64,000 bases of DNA, taken from contig NC_047498.1 of NCBI RefSeq assembly GCF_002079055.1, positions 310,001-374,000 of the forward strand, written 5' to 3'. Origin of the DNA: Saccharomyces paradoxus. Taxonomy: Eukaryota > Ascomycota > Saccharomycetes > Saccharomycetales > Saccharomycetaceae. A model generated the notes under the pieces. It saw nothing but the letters and a program-made list of their open reading frames with translations. It did no database searches and had not been told where the DNA came from. The position numbers and the translations under genes were made by a program. Of this stretch, positions 21,201 through 32,200 are shown piece after piece; position 1 is the stretch's first letter, and every line of letters begins with the position of its first letter.

Positions 21201-21600
21201 TCTACTAAAGAGAACTACGTCTACGTATGAATACGTCCTGGAAGAAGAGAGGAATTTGTGCGAAGATACTCTTACTAGTCTACGTACAAAAAAAAGTAGG
21301 CAGCTTTATTTATACTTTTGCGTCACAAGAATCATCAACATTAACATCAACATCAATATTAATCAGCACCTACAACACCTGCTGCTCCACGGAAATAAAC
21401 CCGTTGAGCAGCGCCCCGTGGAAATGCAAACTATCGCTAATTGGGACTAACAAGCCAAAAACAGCCAAGCAAGATTCATGAAACCGCGCCTCGTTTGGAC
21501 CCCGAAGGCCCATTTAACGGCCGGCCGTTGCAAGCAAGATCGGCAGAGCAAACCACTCCCCAGCACCACAGCACATCACTGCACGAGCAAGAACAAAAAG
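21201..21600. promoter_or_regulatory. ICT1/MIM2 divergent promoter with a 14-bp CGG/CCG palindrome
   Basis: A perfect 14-bp palindrome AACGGCCGGCCGTT lies at 21516-21529, 72 bp before the MIM2 ATG; it presents CGG-N4-CCG half-sites of the kind zinc-cluster regulators bind. A run of ATCAAC/ATTAAC-like repeats lies at about 21331-21364. Open frames across the interval (for example 20989-21450 plus strand) overlap ICT1 or lack support. Confidence 0.5.
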
Positions 21601-21864
21601 ATGGCAGATATGGAGGATACATCTGTGATCCTGCAGGGTATTGACACGATCAGCAGCCTGGAGGGTCTGGAAGAGGATGGTTACCTCAGCGACGAGGATA
21701 CGTCACTCAGCAATGAGTTGGCAGATGCGCAGCGTCAATGGGAAGAGTCGCTGCAACAGTTGAGCAAGCTGCTCAACTGGGTGCTACTGCCCCTGCTGGG
21801 CAAGTATATAGGAAGGAGGATGGCCAAGACTCTATGGAGTAGGTTTATTGGGCATTTTGTATAA
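21601..21864 (+). CDS. MIM2: Mitochondrial outer-membrane import protein Mim2
   Basis: An 87-residue protein starting MADMEDTSVILQGIDTIS, matching YLR099W-A. With Mim1 it forms the MIM complex that inserts helical proteins into the mitochondrial outer membrane. The N-terminal half is acidic (GYLSDEDTSLSNELADAQ); a single membrane helix (LLNWVLLPLLGKYIGRRMAK) spans about 56-76, ending in a short basic tail. A longer open frame in the same phase starts at 21478, but the ATG at 21601 gives exactly the conserved protein. It shares a divergent promoter with ICT1. Confidence 0.95.
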   Translation: MADMEDTSVILQGIDTISSLEGLEEDGYLSDEDTSLSNELADAQRQWEESLQQLSKLLNWVLLPLLGKYIGRRMAKTLWSRFIGHFV

Positions 21865-21968
21865 GTGTTTGTTGTTATGTATCCGCATATAGCAGTTATA
21901 ACAGATAAATGGCACTTTTCGCACACCCGTTGTTTTATCTCCGATAGTACGTAGGCCTTTATATATGG

Positions 21969-21975
21969 TCGTTTA
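21969..21975 (+). promoter_or_regulatory. Possible Upc2/Ecm22 (AR1/SRE-like) element before ERG27
   Basis: TCGTTTA followed by A lies 110 bp upstream of the ERG27 ATG. It resembles the AR1-type sterol/anaerobic element bound by Upc2, which controls ergosterol genes. A 7-bp match can occur by chance, so confidence is low. Confidence 0.3.
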
Positions 21976-22084
21976 ACGAAAGAACGACATCTTGAATTGG
22001 GAAGGTATTTAAAAGATGCGACGAGAAACAAGCACATGATCTGTGTCGAAAAAAAGCATTAAAGAGAAAAAGTAGAAGAATAGG

Positions 22085-23131
22085 ATGAACAGGAAAGTAG
22101 CCATCGTAACCGGTACTAATAGTAATCTTGGTCTGAACATTGTGTTCCGTCTGATTGAAACCGAGGATGCCAATGTCAGATTGACCATTGTGGTCACTTC
22201 GAGAACTCTTCCTCGAGTTCAAGAGGTGATTAACCAGATTAAAGATTTTTACAACAACAAATCAAGTCGTGTAGACGATTTGGAAATAGACTTTGATTAT
22301 TTGTTGGTGGACTTCACCAACATGGTGAGTGTCTTGAACGCCTATTATGACATCAGCAAAAAGTACAGTGCGATAAACTACCTCTTCGTCAATGCTGCGC
22401 AAGGTATCTTCGACGGTATTGATTGGATCGGGGCAGTCAAGGAAGTTCTCACCAGTCCATTAGAAGCAGTGACAAATCCGACGTATAAGATACAGTTAGT
22501 AGGCGCTAAGTCTAAAGATGACATGGGTCTTATTTTCCAGGCCAATGTGTTTGGTCCGTACTACTTTATCAGTAAAATTCTACCTCAATTGACCAGAGGA
22601 AAGGCTTATATCGTTTGGGTTTCCAGTATTATGTCCGATCCTAAATATCTTTCGTTGAATGATATTGAATTACTTAAGACAAATGCCTCTTACGAGGGTT
22701 CCAAGCGTCTAGTCGATCTGCTACATTTGGCCACTTACAAAGATCTGAAGAAACTGGGCATAAACCAGTATGTAGTTCAACCGGGTATATTTACAAGCCA
22801 TTCCTTCTCCAAATATTTGAATTTTTTCACCTATTTCGGCATGCTATGCTTGTTCTATTTAGCCAGACTGTTGGGGTCTCCATGGCACAACATCGATGGT
22901 TATAAAGCTGCCAATGCCCCCGTATACGTAACCAGGTTGGCTAACCCAAACTTCGAGAAGCAAGATGTCAAATACGGTTCTGCCACATCTAGGGATGGTA
23001 TGCCATATATAAAGACTCAAGAAATAGACCCTACGGGGATGTCTGATGTCTTCGCTTATATACAGAAGAAGAAATTAGAGTGGGACGAAAAACTAAAAGA
23101 CCAAATTGTTGAAACTAGAACCCCCATTTAA
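22085..23131 (+). CDS. ERG27: 3-keto sterol reductase
   Basis: Erg27 reduces the 3-keto group during C-4 demethylation of sterols, acting with Erg25, Erg26 and the scaffold Erg28 at the ER and lipid droplets, and stabilises Erg7. It is a short-chain dehydrogenase: the cofactor loop TGTNSNLG is at residues 9-16, the structural NAAQG follows, and the catalytic Ser and YxxxK (ASYEGSKRL) lie near 188-206. The hydrophobic stretch [18 protein letters not shown] supports membrane association. At 348 residues it is one longer than S. cerevisiae. It is 220 bp after MIM2, same strand. Confidence 0.96.
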   Translation: MNRKVAIVTGTNSNLGLNIVFRLIETEDANVRLTIVVTSRTLPRVQEVINQIKDFYNNKSSRVDDLEIDFDYLLVDFTNMVSVLNAYYDISKKYSAINYLFVNAAQGIFDGIDWIGAVKEVLTSPLEAVTNPTYKIQLVGAKSKDDMGLIFQANVFGPYYFISKILPQLTRGKAYIVWVSSIMSDPKYLSLNDIELLKTNASYEGSKRLVDLLHLATYKDLKKLGINQYVVQPGIFTSHSFSKYLNFFTYFGMLCLFYLARLLGSPWHNIDGYKAANAPVYVTRLANPNFEKQDVKYGSATSRDGMPYIKTQEIDPTGMSDVFAYIQKKKLEWDEKLKDQIVETRTPI

Positions 23132-23146
23132 TGTAACTCCGCGTAC

Positions 23147-23180
23147 ATATATATATATATATATATATGCATATATATAT
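23147..23180. repeat. (AT)n microsatellite between ERG27 and APC9
   Basis: Eleven AT repeats, then GC, then five more, within the 96-bp interval that separates the convergent ERG27 and APC9 stops. Such AT runs also serve as yeast 3'-end efficiency elements (TATATA type). Confidence 0.8.
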
Positions 23181-23227
23181 GCATATCAACTAATACGTAT
23201 GCACAGGTAAAAAAGGCATTGCCTTTC

Positions 23228-24025
23228 TCAGAGGATCGAACTATCTTCGTTGCTATAATGTCTTCTGCACTTATCCCGCAGGCTTTCTATTGGCACTCTG
23301 TCATGGCATTGAATCTTGTACACATTCTTCAATTCTTCTTGCAAAAGAAGGTACTCTTCATGCAAATGATGACTTTGGAGTGAATTGACCAATCCTGAGT
23401 CGTTCCAGAAACTTTTCAAGGCATTCGTTTCATGGTTTATTATGTCATCCAACCGTCTCATGCTAGGCTTCGAACTTGTTACAAATTCTCGCCTTGATAA
23501 CCTCCCCAAATCTTCTTTGCTGCATCCAGGAACACTTTCTAATAACATTGACCCATTGCTTTCTGTGTTGTTACTGTCATATGCATCGGCCTCTTCGCCA
23601 CACATTACGTCAATATCGGGTCGATAACTGTCTATGCCGTCCAGGTGGCCTACCTTGTGAAATACAAGACAATGTGCTGCCCTTTCTGCTTTCAAAAAAT
23701 TATCAATTTTACTTTCTCTTAAAGTGTTGCGTTCACAATACGGTGAATAATCGTACACCTCTTCTTCCTCGATGTGGCTCAAGGTATTGAGATAGTCGAC
23801 TTCATCTACGTCCATGCTTATTCCGTAGATATTGTCCCCAGTTCTCTCCTCTAGTACTTCGCCTGTTATGGGCATCGAATCATCATTTATTATTCTTGTC
23901 GATCTTTTTCGTAACGGTGTGGTAAAATTGTTGAAGTTCACCTTGTTAAACCTTGGTGTTTTCCAGGGCGGCAACGACGGTAATTGAAACTGCTTGCCTT
24001 CGTTCTTATCACAATTTTGATTCAT
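23228..24025 (-). CDS. APC9: Anaphase-promoting complex subunit Apc9
   Basis: A 265-residue fungal-specific, non-essential APC/C subunit that helps hold Cdc27 in the complex. Recognised from MNQNCDKNEGKQFQLPSLPP and the conserved C-terminal stretch LLLQEELKNVYKIQCHDRVP. No enzymatic domain is expected. The N-terminus is basic and proline-rich, the middle acidic (HIEEEEVYDYSPYCERN). It is convergent with ERG27. Confidence 0.92.
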   Translation of the reverse strand: MNQNCDKNEGKQFQLPSLPPWKTPRFNKVNFNNFTTPLRKRSTRIINDDSMPITGEVLEERTGDNIYGISMDVDEVDYLNTLSHIEEEEVYDYSPYCERNTLRESKIDNFLKAERAAHCLVFHKVGHLDGIDSYRPDIDVMCGEEADAYDSNNTESNGSMLLESVPGCSKEDLGRLSRREFVTSSKPSMRRLDDIINHETNALKSFWNDSGLVNSLQSHHLHEEYLLLQEELKNVYKIQCHDRVPIESLRDKCRRHYSNEDSSIL

Positions 24026-24241
24026 CTTACTCTGCTTCAGCTATATCTATTCTTCGCGGCTTCGTCGTCCCCTACATTTAGTTGCTTTAACTTTCTTTTG
24101 TTTAGCTTTTTTTTGTTTTGTTAAGAGCCGAGCACAAAATATGCTATTATTATAAAAAAAAGTGGGATTAAAAGGTTGAGAGAGTTTAGATTATATATTT
24201 ATATGCTACTATATATATTCGACTGATTGACATAGATTTGA

Positions 24242-26200
24242 CTATAACAATCCACTCAAGGTCAGCTTCTCCAAGAATGGTGAAAGATCCTCACGACGAA
24301 TTTCTATTATGGAACTTTCAAAATTATCTATTCTCACTTTAGCATCCGTTTCTGCAGTTATTTGCTGGAACGCCATGCTAAAATTATTCAAAATTGGTTT
24401 CTTTGTATGTATCGTGTCTAGTCCACGGGGATACCTAGGTGTTAACCCAGCAACCAAATACGTATCCGTACTTTCATCTATGCTAGCAAGAACCATGGGC
24501 AGCAATTGTTTGTCTTCGGATTCCGCACAGCATTCTATGAGCCAATTTCCTAATCTTAATAACGTCAATGGATTCCTGTACAAGTCTAGGTCTGGGCCGT
24601 CTTGTAAGACGCATAATCTATAAATTCTTAAATGCTTGATTAATTTTTTCTCCAATATGGCAACTCCGGTGTTAAAAATTGCTCTCTGTAAGTCTTGTGC
24701 TAATTGTATGCCACGACTTAATAGTTCCACTTTCCTGTCGTCTAGAGCATCCCAACTTAGCCAGAAATTCGAAACCCATCTTTTTCTTAAATTTGTCAAT
24801 TTTTGAGCATTGTTATCCTCTCCTTCTTCTTCTCCATCTGTATCGTCTTCATTGTCATTATTTATTTTCACACTATCCTTATCAGTTGAATTACCTACTT
24901 CCAAAAGAGCTGTAAGAGCTTCGACAAATTCACTGGCACTTATGGACCCGCGATACCCGAGAGTTCTAACAAATCCATCTCTAATTATATCTTGTAACCC
25001 GTAACGGTCCAAATTTTTGTCAAAAATTATCCCAAGTTCTCTCTTAATAGAATGGTCCATGTAGAGCCAGGTCTCTTGTGCGGTGCTTAGTGGTATACCC
25101 ATTCTAGCAAACATCTTATGCAACCTCTTTTTCCCATTTTCATTCCATAGGGACAGTTTGGCATTGACATAGTTAGAATAATAAAAACTGTCGTATAAAG
25201 AAGAATGCCTTAGCAAGAAAAGATAGTAATCCGGTTGGATGTTTAACGTCAATGTATCAGGTGTCTTTACTGAGTTCCTATTACTTGGTGTTAGTCGTTT
25301 CACTTCATCTTGCAATAAGGGGTATAATCGGTTGTAAACTTGAGCATACGCGATATCCAACGAGGTCGTACCAAGTATATTCAACCACAGATTTGAAAGA
25401 TTTGTTTCCCCAATTGCAGATAATAATGAATATATTTGTGCAGATATCGAATTAACCACTGTTGTACCTTGAGAATAATATTCCTCCAATACAGCCTCAT
25501 ATTCATGGATTTGCTTCTTCCGTTGCTTTCTCTTTGAAGGATCATTAGATCCAGTTGAGGAATTACTTCTTTTATTAGATATTCTCCCACTGCCTTCGCC
25601 TTCTTCGTCTTCGTCTGTGGCCTCATCGGCGTCAGTCGCCTCATCTTCACCGCCGTCATCATCATCATCGTCACCTGAGACTTCACCGTTATCACTCTCC
25701 TGGTCTAGTTCTAGCAACTTGTAGTACGCTTCTTTTTGTTCACTTAATGCGTCATTCACCGTACCGTCGTCAAAACATTGGATGATTTGTGATCCAAATA
25801 TATTGTCGAGATTCCACGGTCTGTGAGCATCCAACACATAGATGTCCCTTCTGAAACTCTGTTCCCCAGACTTTTCATCCGTATCGACAACGTACTCTTG
25901 TGGATCGATTTCTAAAAAGGCCTCCAAATCAATAACTCCTCCAAACCCCACCAATAGCAGACTATTTATATTCTCATCCAATTGGGAATAATGGCGTCGT
26001 AATTCAGAATACCCAAAGATCGGTACTATCTGAGATTGCACTAGTTGTTTTTTGAATAATTGTGACAGCATCTTTGTCGCACACAGCGCATCAATGTTAA
26101 GGCAAGAAACGAAAATGACCAATTGACATGATGAATGAGATGATGAATTCCTTAAGATTTTGTTGTAGGCTTCACTAAACTGGCTAATTTCATAATACAT
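24242..26200 (-). CDS. CDC45: DNA replication initiation factor Cdc45
   Basis: Cdc45 joins Mcm2-7 and GINS to form the CMG replicative helicase. The protein is 652 residues from the ATG at 26200 (MYYEISQFSEAYNKILR), matching the known start; S. cerevisiae has 650. The frame is open for another 31 codons upstream but those begin with GTG and contain no ATG. The fold is a DHH/RecJ-like domain with a CDC45-specific insert: LVIFVSCLNIDALCA corresponds to the inactive DHH motif. A long acidic low-complexity stretch lies at about residues 170-205 (DDDDDDGGEDEATDADEATD). Two MluI boxes upstream fit its G1/S expression. Confidence 0.96.
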   Translation of the reverse strand: MYYEISQFSEAYNKILRNSSSHSSCQLVIFVSCLNIDALCATKMLSQLFKKQLVQSQIVPIFGYSELRRHYSQLDENINSLLLVGFGGVIDLEAFLEIDPQEYVVDTDEKSGEQSFRRDIYVLDAHRPWNLDNIFGSQIIQCFDDGTVNDALSEQKEAYYKLLELDQESDNGEVSGDDDDDDGGEDEATDADEATDEDEEGEGSGRISNKRSNSSTGSNDPSKRKQRKKQIHEYEAVLEEYYSQGTTVVNSISAQIYSLLSAIGETNLSNLWLNILGTTSLDIAYAQVYNRLYPLLQDEVKRLTPSNRNSVKTPDTLTLNIQPDYYLFLLRHSSLYDSFYYSNYVNAKLSLWNENGKKRLHKMFARMGIPLSTAQETWLYMDHSIKRELGIIFDKNLDRYGLQDIIRDGFVRTLGYRGSISASEFVEALTALLEVGNSTDKDSVKINNDNEDDTDGEEEGEDNNAQKLTNLRKRWVSNFWLSWDALDDRKVELLSRGIQLAQDLQRAIFNTGVAILEKKLIKHLRIYRLCVLQDGPDLDLYRNPLTLLRLGNWLIECCAESEDKQLLPMVLASIDESTDTYLVAGLTPRYPRGLDTIHTKKPILNNFSMAFQQITAETDAKVRIDNFESSIIEIRREDLSPFLEKLTLSGLL

Positions 26201-26345
26201 GTGCGAGAGTATATACTTATTATTATGCGCGTTCTCTCTGGTGTTTACTGCTGTACCTGTATTGTTTGATGGTGCTTTTTTTAAAACAGCCACAATGAAT
26301 ATTGTTGGTATTACTATAGTTTCATTATTTACTGAAATTTCTTAA

Positions 26346-26382
26346 ACGCGTTAGATGAGATACTGAAAAAAAAAATACGCGT
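26346..26382 (-). promoter_or_regulatory. Two MluI cell-cycle boxes (MBF sites) of CDC45
   Basis: ACGCGT occurs at 26346-26351 and again at 26377-26382, about 146 and 177 bp upstream of the CDC45 ATG. MBF (Mbp1-Swi6) uses this hexamer to drive G1/S expression of replication genes. The rest of the CDC45/LCL2 interval (26201-26835) shows no other motif that I can name. Confidence 0.75.
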
Positions 26383-26835
26383 CATGTGTGAAACTTATTA
26401 GGTAATACTACTTGTTAAAGCAAGAGAAAGAAGAAAGGGCCGAGTGTAATTGCTACCGATTTCTTCTACTACGGTTCTCATGGCTTTTTCGTAATAAAAT
26501 GCTCGTTTGGCTATGCTTTTAGGCTGGTTTTCATTCGGTAAGTACTGCCCTCACTTTACTTATCGTCACAACGAGTTCGTCACATGAGAAATCGACGCTT
26601 GACACAGATGCAGGAGAACTACATAATTGAATTAACGTTTTCTACTAGAGACAATTGCAATGTGGTTTTCTCGTTATGCAATGTGAAATGGAAGATGGTC
26701 CTTGTAGATGTTTGGGTGTGGCTCTGAGCTGTCCTTTCTTATTATGAAGATAATTTTGATGGAAGCTCAGAGGACCTTTGATGGCGAAGATAGAATTGGT
26801 TTGCTTGACGAGAGACAACCGAAAGGCACGCTAGT

Positions 26836-27231
26836 ATGAGTCACAGTCGCTGGAGTATTGGTCTAATTTTTACATTGCTTCTATTGGGCAGCACCGAAGT
26901 GAATGCCTTCTTCAATTTCGGCAATCATCAACAACAGCACCAGCAACAACCACAATCATATGAAGATCAAGTTTTGAATAACCCATGTGACGGGTATTTG
27001 TGCCCCGACACTTTAGCGTGCGTTGCGCAGCAGAAGGATTGTCCTTGTCCCTTCCCTAAATCTCAGTTGAAATGCGTCCTTCCCAACAATAAGTTTGTTT
27101 GCGTATCTAAACCGGCCACACATAATGAAAAGCTGAGAGCAATATATGATGACCCTGTAAAAGGCCCTAAGGCAAAGAACAAGGGATTTAGGGATTGTGG
27201 ATGGGTATCCGAAGCCTATAAAAGTGGTTGA
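26836..27231 (+). CDS. LCL2: Secretory-pathway protein Lcl2 linked to ERAD and cell wall
   Basis: A 131-residue protein with a clear signal peptide (WSIGLIFTLLLLGSTEVNA, cleavage expected after VNA at about residue 24), then a Gln/His-rich stretch and a compact Cys-rich domain (NNPCDGYLCPDTLACV, DCPCPFPKSQLKCVL). Recognised as YLR104W (LCL2), reported to be involved in ER-associated degradation and chronological lifespan. The molecular role is unknown. The Cys pattern suggests disulfide bonds in the ER lumen or outside. It ends 60 bp before the convergent SEN2 stop. Confidence 0.92.
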   Translation: MSHSRWSIGLIFTLLLLGSTEVNAFFNFGNHQQQHQQQPQSYEDQVLNNPCDGYLCPDTLACVAQQKDCPCPFPKSQLKCVLPNNKFVCVSKPATHNEKLRAIYDDPVKGPKAKNKGFRDCGWVSEAYKSG

Positions 27232-27290
27232 AATCCGGATAAAAATACATACATATATATATACAAAGGAATTATATTTTCATTGATATT

Positions 27291-28424
27291 CTAGTCTCTA
27301 TTTCTTCCGGGAACCCATCTCCTATATACTACTTCGCCAACTTGATAACCATTAAACAGTCTAGTAAAGCTGTTTGATTTCCATAGTGCTATTGCCTCCT
27401 GCTCTGAGATTAGTCTCTCCACGTAGCACAATACAAAGGTCTTCTTTGCGCCACCTACAACACGTGCTATGCTGGAATACCACGTATAATCTTTCGAAGC
27501 GTCGTGGTCAAGACCCATAATACAAAATTCAGCATGTTGAAATGGTGGTCCTCTCTTATATAATAAATAATCGCAGCCGAATTTTATACCAGATCGTACG
27601 CACCAACCGTGCGATCTGTAGTGATGATATATCACGTATGATCGAACAAAAAAGTGAATGTCCTTATATTTGGCATCCGATTGAAACAGTTTCCCAGCTA
27701 GACCTGCAGGAGATACGTCAAGAACAGGAAGAGCAAAGGTTAAAAACATAGCTTCCACCGGCATTAATTCTAATGACTCAAATTGCAAGAGATCGCCATT
27801 CTCATCAAGAAGATCGTTGTCTTCATTTCTTAAACTGGATTCGGAAACGTCTTGCTGTTGCGCAACGATGTTCACGTCTTCTGTTTGTTTCAGTTTAAAT
27901 TTTCTTAATGATTCTCGTTGTTTCTCAAGGAGGATATTTTCCTCATCGATATGACCACCTTTTTTCCTTAGTTGTAGTAGCTCTCTTTCTAACTTCGCAC
28001 GTTCTTTCTTGAATTCTAATCTTTGTAACCTTCTTTGTTGTGTCACCTTCTCTAAAGTCAACTCTGACTCAGGATTACTCTTTATTCCTCTTCGATTTTG
28101 GAGGGGAGTATCATTGAGACCCAATCTGACCTCTGTTCTAGCTTTCCATGTGGGTTCACTTCTACTAAATTGGCCAGTACCAAAAAACCCATTATTCCAA
28201 AGGTATAACATTTGATCGTCCTCTTGAACTGTGATGTGAAGAGTGGTATCCCCAATAAAATCTACATGAATTTTATCGTTCAGTGCGTTCGTGCTTTTGT
28301 AGTATCGATATGCCCAATATATCCAAGATAATGGATTATGAAGGATCAGCTCTGGGAGCTCATCTACGGGGTGAATTGGAAGAGGATACTTGTAACGTTT
28401 CTGATTAACCCTCCCTTTAGACAT
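27291..28424 (-). CDS. SEN2: tRNA-splicing endonuclease catalytic subunit Sen2
   Basis: A 377-residue catalytic subunit of the Sen2-Sen15-Sen34-Sen54 complex, which cuts the 5' splice site of pre-tRNAs at the mitochondrial surface. The C-terminal nuclease domain carries the catalytic triad context DYLLYKRGPPFQHAEF (Tyr and His near residues 287-297) and the Lys in GGAKKTFVLCYVE (near 328). The central region is a charged coiled coil (LEKVTQQRRLQRLEFKKERA). S. cerevisiae has the same length as I recall. Confidence 0.95.
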   Translation of the reverse strand: MSKGRVNQKRYKYPLPIHPVDELPELILHNPLSWIYWAYRYYKSTNALNDKIHVDFIGDTTLHITVQEDDQMLYLWNNGFFGTGQFSRSEPTWKARTEVRLGLNDTPLQNRRGIKSNPESELTLEKVTQQRRLQRLEFKKERAKLERELLQLRKKGGHIDEENILLEKQRESLRKFKLKQTEDVNIVAQQQDVSESSLRNEDNDLLDENGDLLQFESLELMPVEAMFLTFALPVLDVSPAGLAGKLFQSDAKYKDIHFFVRSYVIYHHYRSHGWCVRSGIKFGCDYLLYKRGPPFQHAEFCIMGLDHDASKDYTWYSSIARVVGGAKKTFVLCYVERLISEQEAIALWKSNSFTRLFNGYQVGEVVYRRWVPGRNRD

Positions 28425-29234
28425 GCTCTTCTTTCTTAGGCCCTCGTATTTATTATTCTTTTACTGCTGTTATAATGCAACGTTTTAGCACATTGAATTT
28501 CGGTGCAAATACAAATGTTCCACACACCGAAGTGAAATACCTGCGTAAAGAGGAATTCATAGAAGCATCAATTTATATAGCTCTTTCAAACTTACGTAAA
28601 AAATTATGTGTTTGACAATGCAAATTTATAGCAAGAGCGCCTTTTATAAAACTTTTTGACAAGAAATAAAATTCAGATACCGTTGTAGTCTTGAGAAATC
28701 ATTGTGCTCACATCGATTAACTTCGAGCAACATAAATCATGCTATCATCATTAAAATAAGTAGAAGAGTTGAGAACAGATATAATAGCACGAGAAAAAAA
28801 CCCCGTCCAACTAAGTCTAGACACACCTCCTGGTGTTATTTAGTCTGTTCTTTCCAACAACCAATGTTTACAAGCCCCCAAGTAGCTTTCCTGCTTCAAT
28901 GTCGTTTGTGATATAAACAACTAATTTCTGGATTGAATAAAATTTTTTCTCTTTAAATATCTCACTTAATGATAATCTCTTCCAAAAAAAAATAAGAGAA
29001 TTGGTTACCCATATGGGAATAATATTTCTTAGGGCTAATTGGCAAAGGATTGATGTCGGAATAAAGCAATTGAATAATAACAATTTTTTTTTTTATATCA
29101 AGTTTTGCATAGATATATACGTTTAGTTTAATTATAATTTACAATGTACAGTAGTTTTTTTTTTTTTCAGTATCAAAATTTTCGTTGATTCGATTCGTAT
29201 AGTACAGCTTCTTTTCTTAGTTGTTATGGTATAC
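28425..29234. other. SEN2 5' / MDN1 3' intergenic region, no gene seen
   Basis: About 810 bp between MDN1's stop and SEN2's start, both on the minus strand. Poly-T tracts at about 29081-29095 and 29155-29167 (plus-strand view) lie near MDN1's 3' end. I found no RNA gene, no LTR similarity, and no open frame with a recognisable product; two frames of about 70 codons are likely chance. Confidence 0.5.
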
Positions 29235-32200
29235 TCAGTTAGAAGCCAGGTCCGTAAAATATTGACGTAAAATCAATGAAAGCATTTCGGGCAGTTCACT
29301 GATATCGTGGACAACAACATAAAATTCAAAGGGAAAAGTATCCAAGTATTTGGTAATCTTTAATTGTGGGTTACCAAATTGATCTGGAATATAGTTTACT
29401 TGGCTCATGTCTAAGATGGATTCATTTGAAGTAATGCCATCTATGATAACAAAAACCAACATGATTTTGTTTTCTCTAGCACGACGTACTAGTCTTTGTA
29501 TTGTCTCATGATCTTCACAAATACCATCAGAAATAACAATTTCCAGCTGCCATTGGTCATTATGTGCCATAGCGCGGGCTCGTTCAAAAATTTTAATAGA
29601 TTCAGCGACAAGTTTTTTAACGTCTGTTTTAGTTTCTTGAAAACCGAACCACTGGAACGCTCTTGCGCCCGATTCGTTACTAAACTGTTGGTCAAATGAG
29701 TGAACTTCTTTAGCATTTTCACCGAATTTGACAATAGATAACCCTCCAGCCTCTAATTGAGTCAATGTCCTAGAGACCAAGCATAAACTATCGAAAGCGA
29801 GTTTGACACATTTGGATTCACTCATGGACTTAGAATCATCAAGTGCAATCATGATTTGGTATTGACGTTTGCTGGGTTTAGTTCTTCTCAACCAGATTTT
29901 GTCTTTACGGAATTGTGAGGCAATATATGGAATAATTCTTTTCATATTCAGTCTTTTACCAGTCTTGTAATCACCTTTCAGCTTTGTCGCTAAGGTGGGT
30001 TCCAAAATTAGTCTTAATTGTTCGCCAAGACGCGATACTAACTCGGCGGTGGAGATTTCACTTTTGTGCCACAATTCGCGGGATTCCTCTAACGATCTTT
30101 CTGGTGTTAAACTAGCGCTTGCATCATGCGTATTATCTTCAACGTTTTCAATTAAAGCTTGCAGTTCATCTTTATCCTCTTGATCTGGCAAGAAGTGTTC
30201 ATTTGGAAGTTCATTCTCAAGATCTTTCTCAGTCTTTCTTTCACCGATAAATCCTGACTTTTTACTATCGGTACCATTGTTAGCATCATGCTCGTCAACA
30301 TCAGATAGCATGTCTTCTTCATCAATATCCATTTTTTCATTATCGCTTTCTTCTGCCAAGTCTTTTTGGTCCACTTCTTGTTCTTCCCTATCATCATCAA
30401 TAGCCATATTTTCATCAATGGTTTGCAATTGATCCTGTGTTGCAGAACCTAAGGCTTGGGTATCTGTCTCAGTATTTGCACCTTCAACGTGTTCAAATTC
30501 ATCTGGACGTTCGTTCCTTTTCTCCAAGTTGTCATTCTCTTCGTCATTGGTTTGTGCCTCTTTTATATCTTGACGACGCCTATGATATTCTTTCAGACTG
30601 TCACCTAATTGCTTTAAAGCGGCCGTGGCTTCTTCGCGTGATTCTTCATTATTCTTTGTCAAATCTTCTTGGTCTTCTTCATAGGTATTCTGAGTCGTTC
30701 CTGAACCTCCAACGTCCTCCTGTTCTCGAGTGTCTGTAGCATCAGCACCAGCTCCTTTAGATCCGGAATCTTGTTGAACGGCAGCTTCTTGATCGATGTC
30801 TTCAATATCAGCCTTTTCCTCAACGCCATCAAGCCCCTCCGTATTCTGCTCACCTCCTTTCTCTTTGTCGTCTTCTATACCATCATCCTGCTTTAATTCT
30901 TCATCGGACATGACTTGCTCTTCTGGGACATTTTCTTCATTTTCTTTTCCCTCATCATTAGTCATATTCACGTCCTCTTCAGCATCTTTTTCTTCGTTAA
31001 AAGCTGTTTCTGCTTCGTTCACATCTATTTGAGAGTCTGATTCATCGTCTTCATTGTCATCTTCGTTACCGGCTTCTTGTTTGACTTCTTCATTTTCATT
31101 TTCAGCCTCTTCCTTGTTTAGATCATCTGGCATTTCATCTGACATATCAATATCTCCGTCTGATTCTTCACGGTCCGAATCTAAATTCATATCTTCAGGA
31201 AGGTCGAGGGTTTCGATTTCGGGAACGTTGGCCTCCAAATTCTCGCCTTGTTCATCTTTAACTTCGTCCTCTTGTTCACCAACGTCATTTTCATCTTCTG
31301 CATCTTCATCGTTCTCAATTTCCTCATCGCCATCTTCAGGTGCTTTTGAGTCTTCATCCACTCCTTCTTTACTATCCTGCTGTTGTTCGTCATTCTCAGC
31401 AGCTTGTACATCTTCCTCTTGATTTTTTCCATCCAAATTCTGATCTGTATCTTTTTCTTTAGAATTATCACTTGCCTTTTCATCCCACATTTTATCATCA
31501 ATAGCGTTAGGATCATCTTCGTTCAGGTCATCAATCTCTTCATCCAACTCTTCTTCTTCGCTGTCAGTATGTTCATCATCATTTTCATTTTCTTCACCAT
31601 TAGACAAATCTTCTAATTCACCAGCCATATCTCCCTCCATCTCAACGGCATCATCTTCATTCTCGTCTTCTCTTTCATTCTTATCCTGTTGATCTTTATT
31701 TTCTTTTTGTGCATCCTCTGTCAAATCTTCATCTTGTTCGACATCTTTATTGTTATTTTGAGCACCTTCACCATCTCCCAAGCCCGTACCATCTTGCAAG
31801 TTCTTGTCGTCAACTTCTTCAGATGGTGGCTCCGGAGAACAAAATCCATTTTTGGCTAAGCTATGCAATATTGTCGATAGAATGTACGTACCATGACTTG
31901 TGTTCGTGTAGTAGTTTCTTGATCTGTCAAGCACCACGGTCATTGCGTTGCAATAGCGTGTGATTACCGGTAGAGTAAATGATATAATCGATTTAATGTA
32001 AATCGATTCCGTAGTGGCAAAATCAAAGCTCTTCAACAAAGATAATGCAGCCTCTATATTTTTAGATACAACACCAGATCTTAATAGTTTGACGTTTATC
32101 ATAATTTTCTTGAAGCTAGTAGATAACCATTTATCATCAGTTTCGGATATAGATTCAAAACCATCCCCAATTACCTTCTGGAAAGATAATATAATGGATG

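Noticed and set aside
21959-22222. Minus-strand frame overlapping the ERG27 start
   Set aside because: Corresponds to a position where a dubious S. cerevisiae ORF overlaps ERG27; antisense to a conserved gene and without support.
30796-31422. Ser-rich antisense frames opposite the MDN1 acidic region
   Set aside because: Asp/Glu codons read as Ser/Phe on the other strand; these are shadows of MDN1.
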